Of a DNA stretch of 64,000 nucleotides, positions 58,151-64,000 are shown one piece after another (position 1 is the first letter of the stretch; every line of letters begins with the position of its first letter). The notes beneath the pieces were generated by a model. That model was not told the DNA's origin, searched no databases, and saw only the letters and a program-made list of their open reading frames with translations. This stretch comes from Vreelandella subglaciescola. Its GTDB lineage: Bacteria; Pseudomonadota; Gammaproteobacteria; Pseudomonadales; Halomonadaceae. The stretch lies in NCBI RefSeq assembly GCF_900142895.1, contig NZ_LT670847.1, positions 372,001 through 436,000 of the forward strand, read 5' to 3'. Both the position numbers and the translations under genes were made by a program.

Positions 58151-59236
58151 ATGGCTTTTTTCTCACCCCATCTGTCGCCCATTACCCGCCGGCGCATCGC
58201 CGCGTTCAACGCCAACCGCCGCGCGCGGGTGTCGCTCTGGCTGTTTGTGGTGCTGTTTGTGGTCAGCCTGGCTGCCGAGCTGATCGCCAACGACAAACCC
58301 ATCGTTATGCAGTTCGACGGCGAATGGTATGCGCCACTGCTGTTTGACTATCCCGAAACCGAGTTCGGCGGCTTTTTGCCCACGCGCACCGACTACCTGG
58401 ACCCGTTCGTCGCCGGCCAGATCCAGGAGTACGGCTGGGCGCTGTGGCCACCCGTGCGCTTCTCCTACCAGACGCTGGACATGCAGATGACCCAGCCTTC
58501 TCCCGCGCCGCCGGATGGCCGCCACTGGCTGGGCACCGACGATCAGGGGCGCGACGTCATGGCCCGGGTGATTTACGGCTTTCGCCTCTCGGTGGTGTTC
58601 GCGCTGGTGCTCACCGCAGGGTCGCTGGTGCTGGGCGTGGTGATCGGCGGCGTGCAGGGCTATTTCGGCGGCAAGGTCGACTTGATCGGCCAGCGCGTTA
58701 CCGAGATCTGGTCGGGGCTGCCGGTGCTGTTTTTGCTGATCATTCTGGCCAGCTTCGTCCAGCCGGGGTTCTGGTGGCTGCTCGGGGTCATGCTGCTGTT
58801 TTCCTGGCTGGGGCTGGTGGACATCGTGCGCGCCGAGTTTCTCCGCGCGCGCAACCTGGAATACGTGCGCGCCGCCAAAGCCATGGGGCTGACGTCGCGC
58901 CTGATCATGTGGCGCCACGTGCTGCCCAACGCCATGGTCGCCACGCTGACGTTTATCCCCTTTCTGTTTACCGGGGCGATCAGCACGCTGACCGCGCTGG
59001 ACTTCCTCGGTTTTGGCCTGCCACCCGGTTCGCCGTCGCTTGGCGAGCTGGCGGCTCAGGGTAAAAACAACCTGCACGCACCGTGGCTGGGCATTACCGC
59101 CTTTTTGACGCTGGGCATCATGCTCTCGCTGCTGGTGTTTATCGGCGAAGGGCTGCGCGATGCCTTCGACCCGCGCCACGCCGCAACCAGCGGCAAGGCA
59201 GCATCCACCGGCAAGAAGGAGGCCGCGCATGGCTGA
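58151..59236 (+). CDS. yejE: Peptide ABC transporter permease YejE
   Basis: A 361-residue permease of the DppC family. The long cytoplasmic/periplasmic N-terminal region includes the YejE-type segment FDYPETEFGGFLPTRTDY. HWLGTDDQGRDVMARVIYGFRLS leads into the membrane domain. The EAA loop is VRAAKAMGLTSRLIMWRHVLPNAM. The ATG has GGAGGCC upstream, inside the end of yejB. The last codons overlap the start of yejF by 8 bases. Confidence 0.93.
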   Translation: MAFFSPHLSPITRRRIAAFNANRRARVSLWLFVVLFVVSLAAELIANDKPIVMQFDGEWYAPLLFDYPETEFGGFLPTRTDYLDPFVAGQIQEYGWALWPPVRFSYQTLDMQMTQPSPAPPDGRHWLGTDDQGRDVMARVIYGFRLSVVFALVLTAGSLVLGVVIGGVQGYFGGKVDLIGQRVTEIWSGLPVLFLLIILASFVQPGFWWLLGVMLLFSWLGLVDIVRAEFLRARNLEYVRAAKAMGLTSRLIMWRHVLPNAMVATLTFIPFLFTGAISTLTALDFLGFGLPPGSPSLGELAAQGKNNLHAPWLGITAFLTLGIMLSLLVFIGEGLRDAFDPRHAATSGKAASTGKKEAAHG

Positions 59237-60809
59237 GTCGCTGTTGTCGGTTGAGGATTTGACCATCGCCTTTGACGGCACAAACGTTGTTGAGAGGCTG
59301 TCGTTTCACATCAAGGCCGGTGAAACCTTGGCGCTGGTGGGCGAATCGGGCTCGGGGAAATCGGTCACCGCACTCGGCATCCTCAACCTGCTGCCGCCCA
59401 ACGCGACCGTTGCCGGCACGCGGCGGCTCAACGACAGCAATCTCGCCACGCTGAACACGCGCCAGTGGAACGGCGTGCGCGGCAATCAGGTGGGGTTTAT
59501 TTTCCAGGAGCCAATGACCTCGCTCAACCCGCTGCACCGGGTGGGCCGACAAATTGGCGAAACTCTGCGGCTGCATCAGGGCCTGAGCGGTCAGGCCGCC
59601 CGTGCGCGCACCCGCGTGCTGTTGGAACGCGTCAAGCTGCCCCGCGTCGATGAGCTGATGAACGCCTGGCCGCACCAGCTTTCCGGCGGCCAGCGCCAGC
59701 GGGTGATGATCGCCATGGCCATCGCCAATAATCCCCGACTGCTGATTGCCGACGAGCCCACTACCGCGCTGGACGTCACCGTTCAGCAGGAGATTCTGGC
59801 GCTGCTGCGCGAACTGCGCGACGACTACGGCATGGGATTGTTGTTCATTACCCACGACTTGAATCTGGTGCGTCGCCACGCCGACCGCGTGTGCGTGATG
59901 TACCACGGCCGCGAACAGGAAACCGGCAGCGTCAAGACGGTCTTCGACACGCCGCAAACCGCCTACACCCGGGCGCTGCTTGCCGCCGAGCCGGAAGGCC
60001 GCCCGGCGCCGGTGCCGAGCGCGCCGCCGCTGCTGCAGGCCGAACAGCTCAGCGTCAGCTTTGCGCGTCCCCGGCGCGGGCTGTTTCGTGCCCCGCCGCC
60101 GGCTTTCGAGGCGGTCAAGCCACTGGACCTGACCTTGCGGGCGGGCGAAACCCTGGGCGTGGTCGGTGAGTCCGGCTCGGGCAAAACCACCCTGGCCTCG
60201 GCCATCATGCGGCTGGTGACAAGCCGGGGCGCAGTCACGCTGGGTGAGGCGCGCCTTGACCAACTCTCCGGCAAGGCGCTGCGGCGCCAGCGCCACCGCC
60301 TGCAAATGGTGTTTCAGGATCCCTACGGCGCGCTGTCACCGCGCATGCCAGTGTTTGACATCGTCAGCGAAGGGCTGCGCTTTCACTTTCCCCACCTGAG
60401 CCGCGCTGAGGTCAGCGAGCGCGTCTACCAGACGCTTGCCGACGTTGGCCTGCCGGAAAGCGTGGCGGCGCGCTACCCTCACGAGTTTTCCGGCGGCCAG
60501 CGCCAGCGCATTGCCGTGGCCCGCGCGATTATCGTCGAGCCCGAGCTGCTGGTGCTCGACGAACCCACCTCGGCGCTTGATCGCAGCGTGCAAAAGCAGC
60601 TGATCGAACTGCTCCGCACGCTGCAGGCCAAGCGCGGGCTGAGCTATCTGTTCATCAGCCATGACCTTGCCGTGGTGCGCGCCATGGCGCACCGCATTAT
60701 CGTGCTCAAGGACGGCGAGGTGGTCGAGCACGGCAACTGCGCGGACGTGCTGAAAGCGCCCCGCCACGCCTATACCCGGCAGCTGGTCGAAGCGGCACGG
60801 CTGGGTTAG
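59229..60809 (+). CDS. yejF: Peptide ABC transporter ATPase YejF
   Basis: A 526-residue protein with two fused ATPase domains. Domain 1 (about 5-250): Walker [14 protein letters not shown], signature LSGGQRQRV, Walker [13 protein letters not shown], and the oligopeptide C-terminal extension. Domain 2 (about 275-520): Walker [14 protein letters not shown], signature FSGGQRQRI, Walker [13 protein letters not shown]. It powers YejBE. The ATG at 59229 overlaps yejE and completes the operon. Confidence 0.95.
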   Translation: MAESLLSVEDLTIAFDGTNVVERLSFHIKAGETLALVGESGSGKSVTALGILNLLPPNATVAGTRRLNDSNLATLNTRQWNGVRGNQVGFIFQEPMTSLNPLHRVGRQIGETLRLHQGLSGQAARARTRVLLERVKLPRVDELMNAWPHQLSGGQRQRVMIAMAIANNPRLLIADEPTTALDVTVQQEILALLRELRDDYGMGLLFITHDLNLVRRHADRVCVMYHGREQETGSVKTVFDTPQTAYTRALLAAEPEGRPAPVPSAPPLLQAEQLSVSFARPRRGLFRAPPPAFEAVKPLDLTLRAGETLGVVGESGSGKTTLASAIMRLVTSRGAVTLGEARLDQLSGKALRRQRHRLQMVFQDPYGALSPRMPVFDIVSEGLRFHFPHLSRAEVSERVYQTLADVGLPESVAARYPHEFSGGQRQRIAVARAIIVEPELLVLDEPTSALDRSVQKQLIELLRTLQAKRGLSYLFISHDLAVVRAMAHRIIVLKDGEVVEHGNCADVLKAPRHAYTRQLVEAARLG

Positions 60810-60919
60810 AACGACACTCAAGGTAGGACGAAAGCCGGGCCAGCGCGCAATCATCTGGCTGCCATCAGCGCGGAATGATACAGTTCGCGCCTTAATTTTG
60901 ACGACTCTGGACGCCTCCC

Positions 60920-62641
60920 ATGACGCATACCTTTATCCCCGGCAAAGACGCCGCGCTTGAAACGTCGCTTGATACGCTTAAGGGGCATATTGAAGGCCTT
61001 GGCTTTAACATTGTGGAGGCGCGCTGGCTGAACCCGGCACCGCATATCTGGTCGGTGCATATTCGCGACCGCGACTGCCCGCAAGTGTTTTCCAACGGCA
61101 AGGGCGCGACCCGCAACGCCGCCCTGGCCAGCGCCTACGGCGAAGTGCTTGAACGCCTGGCCACGCGTTACCTGTGGGCCGATTTCTACCTCACGCCCGC
61201 GCTGCAGTCGTTTGACTTTATCCATCAGGCCGAAGAACGCTGGTTTGCCCCGGAAACCCCGCTTGCCGAGGTGCTCGACGACGTTTTCCATCAGCGTTAC
61301 AGCGGCAACGACCTGACGCTGGCCGAGCTTCACGACATGAACGGCGGCGACAGCGGCCGCGGCGTGTGCACGCTACCCTACGTGCGCCAGCGCGACGCCA
61401 AAACCGTCAACGTGCCGGTCAACCTGATCGGCAACATGTTTGTCTCCAACGGCATGTCGGCGGGCAACACCCGTGATGAAGCACAGGTGCAGGGGCTGTC
61501 GGAGATCTTCGAACGCGCGGTCAAAGAGCGCATCATTCGCGATGCCATTACGCTTCCCGAAGTGCCCACAGACGTGCTCGCACGCTATCCGCGTATTCAG
61601 GAAGGCATGGCCGCGCTGGAAGCCAGCGGTTTTCAACTGCGTGCGCTGGACGCCTCGCTCGGTGGCATTTATCCGGTCATGAGCGTGATGCTGCTGAATC
61701 CCGAAGACGGCGGCGCCTACGCCAGCTTCGGCGCTCACCCGCGCTTTGAAGTGGCGCTTGAGCGGGCGCTGACCGAACTGGTACAGGGCCGCGCTCTCGA
61801 CGAGCTGGGCGGCTTTCCGCCACCCACCGCCGACATGGACATGGTCGCCGACCCGCACAATCTGGAACTGCACTTCATCGATGCCAGCGGTTACGTCAGC
61901 TGGGCACTGCTGGGAGAAACCCCCGACGTGGCGTTCAGCGACTGGGACGATACGCGCACCAACGCCGAACAGCGCGACAGCCTGATTGCGCTGCTGCACG
62001 ACGAAGGCCACGAGGTTTACATCGCCGAGCACACCCAGCTGGGCGCTTACGCCTGCCGCATTCTGGTGCCGGGCTTCTCGGATATTTATCTGCCCGACGA
62101 ACTGAAATGGCACAACAACAACCAGGCACTGCCCCACCGCAACACGTTGTTTACCCTGGCGGAAGCCGGCACGGATGCCTGGCAGGCACTTTTGGACACG
62201 CTTGAAGACGACAACGTCAACGACCAGATGAGCGTGCTGGAATGGGCCGGCATTGTCGGTGATCCGAACACGGCCTGGGAGCGGCTGCGCGTGGGCGAGC
62301 TGAAACTCTGGCTACTGCTGGCACTCGGCGAGCACGACGCGGCCTTTGAGCAGCTTGAAATGGTACGCGCCTCGGGCAATCTGGTAGAGGAAGACACCCA
62401 GCGCTTTAACGCGCTGGCAAGCGTGCTGGAGCTGTGGGTCGCCGGCGAAGCGCTCGACGACTACGCCCGCGCGCTCAGCTTCTATCACGGTGAAGCCTTT
62501 GCCGAAGCCCGAGCGCTTGCCGGCGGTGAAACGCACTTCCCGGGGCTTGATGCCATGAACCCGGACGCGCCGACCGTCGGCCACAAACGCCTGCTGGAAG
62601 CCTACGCCAAGGTATTGAACGGCCAGCTGCGCGCTGGTTAA
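60920..62641 (+). CDS. ycaO: YcaO, ribosomal protein S12 methylthiolation accessory factor
   Basis: A 573-residue YcaO-family protein. The ATP-binding YcaO core occupies about 50-380, with FSNGKGATRNAALASAYGEVLERLATRY and SAGNTRDEAQVQGLSEIFERAVKE in pieces, the latter with the Glu residues that bind Mg-ATP. The C-terminal 170 residues are helical, as in E. coli YcaO (586), which assists RimO in beta-methylthiolation of S12. No peptide precursor or partner dehydrogenase is nearby, so a role in modified-peptide synthesis is unlikely. It is 110 bases after yejF with its own leader. Confidence 0.9.
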   Translation: MTHTFIPGKDAALETSLDTLKGHIEGLGFNIVEARWLNPAPHIWSVHIRDRDCPQVFSNGKGATRNAALASAYGEVLERLATRYLWADFYLTPALQSFDFIHQAEERWFAPETPLAEVLDDVFHQRYSGNDLTLAELHDMNGGDSGRGVCTLPYVRQRDAKTVNVPVNLIGNMFVSNGMSAGNTRDEAQVQGLSEIFERAVKERIIRDAITLPEVPTDVLARYPRIQEGMAALEASGFQLRALDASLGGIYPVMSVMLLNPEDGGAYASFGAHPRFEVALERALTELVQGRALDELGGFPPPTADMDMVADPHNLELHFIDASGYVSWALLGETPDVAFSDWDDTRTNAEQRDSLIALLHDEGHEVYIAEHTQLGAYACRILVPGFSDIYLPDELKWHNNNQALPHRNTLFTLAEAGTDAWQALLDTLEDDNVNDQMSVLEWAGIVGDPNTAWERLRVGELKLWLLLALGEHDAAFEQLEMVRASGNLVEEDTQRFNALASVLELWVAGEALDDYARALSFYHGEAFAEARALAGGETHFPGLDAMNPDAPTVGHKRLLEAYAKVLNGQLRAG

Positions 62642-63360
62642 AAAAGCGCGATTTCTTCTGCGGAAAGCTCCCGCCACTCGCCGGGAGCCAGGCTGTCGTC
62701 CAGCGCCAGCGGGCCGATGGACTCACGGTGCAGAGCAGTCACGCGGTTGCCCAGCGCGCCGAACATGCGCTTCACCTGATGGTAGCGGCCTTCGGTAATC
62801 GCAAGCTCGGCCTCACGCGGGCCGAGCATCCGCAGCGTCGCCGGTTGGGTCGGCGTGTCATCGTCCTCAAGCCACAGACCTTCGGCCATCCGGGCTATCG
62901 CCCAGGTGGCCGCTTCCCCTTCCAGCGGGTCGGCAAGCGTCGCGCGGTAGACTTTATCGCAGCGGCGTTTGGGCGAGGTAATACGGTGCAACCACTGGCC
63001 GTCGTCGGTCATCAGCAGCAGTCCTGTGGTATCGACATCCAGACGCCCCACCGGCTGCAGCCGTTCCACCTTGGGCACGTCGAGCAGGTCGATCGCGCGC
63101 GTATACAGCCCGCGCCGCGCCGAGCATTCCACCTCCAACGGCTTGTGCAGCATGATGTAGCGCATGCCGACCAGCGCCAGCGTCTCGTCCCCCCACATCA
63201 CCGCGTCTTCATCGGGATCGATTTGCGTCGCGCTCTGTTTGACCAACTTGCCGTTCAGCAGCACTTCACCGCTTTTCAGCGCGCGCTTGGCCAGACTGCG
63301 CGTCAGCGGTGTGGTTTCGCTTAAAAAACGGTCAAGGCGCATGGTGGCGGGTTTACTCAT
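62638..63360 (-). CDS. rsuA: 16S rRNA pseudouridine synthase, RsuA type
   Basis: A 240-residue pseudouridine synthase. The N-terminal S4-like domain begins MRLDRFLSETTPLTRSLAKR. The catalytic domain has GRLDVDTTGLLLMTDDG with the essential Asp, HKPLEVECSA, and the RsuA-specific EGRYHQVKRMFGALGNRVTALHR. RsuA makes pseudouridine 516 in 16S rRNA. Its end overlaps that of ycaO by 4 bases (convergent). The ATG at 63360 has an upstream AT-rich leader with a CCCCCTT (AAGGGGG on the minus strand) element. Confidence 0.92.
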   Translation of the reverse strand: MSKPATMRLDRFLSETTPLTRSLAKRALKSGEVLLNGKLVKQSATQIDPDEDAVMWGDETLALVGMRYIMLHKPLEVECSARRGLYTRAIDLLDVPKVERLQPVGRLDVDTTGLLLMTDDGQWLHRITSPKRRCDKVYRATLADPLEGEAATWAIARMAEGLWLEDDDTPTQPATLRMLGPREAELAITEGRYHQVKRMFGALGNRVTALHRESIGPLALDDSLAPGEWRELSAEEIALF

Positions 63361-63407
63361 AAAAAGGGGGTCTCATCAACTGTTTCAGGTATCAAGATCT
63401 TCAGGTA

Positions 63408-64000
63408 TCAAGGTCGGGCGTTGTCTGGCTCGGCATCGGGCAATAGCTGGTAGCGGTCGGCGTCCTGCCAGGCGGGAAATTTTTCCCGGAATGCCTTCAG
63501 CGCCTCGGTGTCGAGCGTGCCGGTTTGGATAAAGGCCGCGTCAGCCGGCGGGTCGATCAGCGGCTCGCCCTTGAAATCGACCAGCATGGAGTCGCCGCTA
63601 TGGGCCAGACCGTTGGCATTTTCGCCGACCCGGTTAACGCCGATCACATAGCTTAAATTTTCAATCGCGCGCGCCTGAAGCAAGGTACGCCAAGCGTGGC
63701 GGCGCGGAGCCGGCCAGTTGGCCACGCACAGCAAGGCATCATACTCGAAGTGCTCGCCGGCGGCCGGTTGCTGGCGCAGCCACACCGGAAAGCGCAGATC
63801 GTAGCAGACGCTAAGCAATAGGCGCACGCCTTTGTACTCAATCACCGGGCGCTCACTGCCCGCCGCGTAGCGTTCGTGCTCGCCGGCCATACGAAACAGG
63901 TGGCGCTTGTCGTACAGGATCAGCTCACCGTCGGGCTGGGCCCACACCAGGCGATTGTAATGGCGGCCGTTGTCTTCGACGGCAATGCTTCCGGTCATCA
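63408..64000 (-). CDS. Nitrilase-family amidase (YafV-like), 5' end beyond window
   Basis: The last 197 or so residues of a carbon-nitrogen hydrolase; the start lies past the window edge. The catalytic Lys is in YDKRHLFRMAGEH and the Cys in SVCYDLRFPVWLRQ. ARAIENLSYVIGVNRVG and HSGDSMLVDFKG follow. These lines match YafV, an omega-amidase that hydrolyses alpha-ketoglutaramate or similar amides. The catalytic Glu would be in the missing part. It is upstream of rsuA in the same direction, 47 bases away. Confidence 0.88.
   Translation of the reverse strand, partial: MTGSIAVEDNGRHYNRLVWAQPDGELILYDKRHLFRMAGEHERYAAGSERPVIEYKGVRLLLSVCYDLRFPVWLRQQPAAGEHFEYDALLCVANWPAPRRHAWRTLLQARAIENLSYVIGVNRVGENANGLAHSGDSMLVDFKGEPLIDPPADAAFIQTGTLDTEALKAFREKFPAWQDADRYQLLPDAEPDNARP

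Noticed and set aside
60920..62641. YcaO as part of a modified-peptide (thiazole/oxazole) gene cluster
   Set aside because: No precursor peptide, partner dehydrogenase or dedicated exporter lies nearby; length and C-terminal region match the ribosomal S12 accessory YcaO.

Overview
The window looks like chromosome from a halophilic gammaproteobacterium of the Halomonas group. This is inferred from gene content and order: Entner-Doudoroff genes, tusDCBE beside a yccA-type gene and tRNA-Ser(UGA), an acetyl-CoA-synthetase-like protein acetyltransferase beside a deacetylase, nudC-dnaQ-rnhA, and yejABEF-ycaO. It also rests on GC-rich core coding sequence. No rRNA, plasmid origin or CRISPR array was seen.

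Layout. 1-7.2 kb: nfuA (leftward) and metH (rightward) are separated by a complete ISAs1-family element with 10-bp target duplications; a MATE exporter follows metH. 7.2-16.6 kb: Smr protein, a membrane gamma-glutamylcyclotransferase-fold protein, wrbA and its DUF2069 neighbour, a cytochrome c' and a cytochrome b561 either side of a two-way terminator, azlCD, pdxH, and a divergent protein acetyltransferase/deacetylase pair. 16.6-23.2 kb: sugar acid metabolism (gap, edd, glk, a GntR/FCD regulator with a palindromic operator, dgoD). An IS3-family remnant breaks the gene after dgoD, and its transposase frame is fused to the start of a gamma-glutamyltransferase gene. 24.4-26.7 kb: the sulfur relay genes tusE, tusB, tusC, tusD, and a yccA-type membrane protein.

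26.93-43.34 kb is a genomic island of about 16.4 kb in the 3' end of tRNA-Ser(UGA). An 18-bp copy of the tRNA end marks the far side, where the original tRNA terminator and yccA still stand. The island is AT-richer, mostly transcribed leftward and decaying. It carries three near-identical 1717-bp IS1380-family copies with clean 5-bp target duplications. One splits the island's tyrosine integrase, another splits an AntA/AntB antirepressor. It also holds an IS481 element, a serine recombinase, a small protein built from two copies of that recombinase's DNA-binding tail, a MarR-like protein, a KilA-N fragment, an exported Rap1a-like protein and several unknown genes. About 1.2 kb (35.8-37.0 kb) has no credible gene but is full of nested complementary stems. 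It is my best candidate for an undescribed large structured RNA.

43.4-64 kb is core chromosome again: a K+/H+ antiporter, an orphan NMT1-type binding protein, an esterase, a queuosine-precursor transporter with an apparent preQ1-I riboswitch, an ArsR regulator, sohB, an SCP2 protein, nudC-dnaQ-rnhA-methyltransferase, gloB, mltD, yejABEF, ycaO, rsuA and a nitrilase-family amidase cut by the window end.
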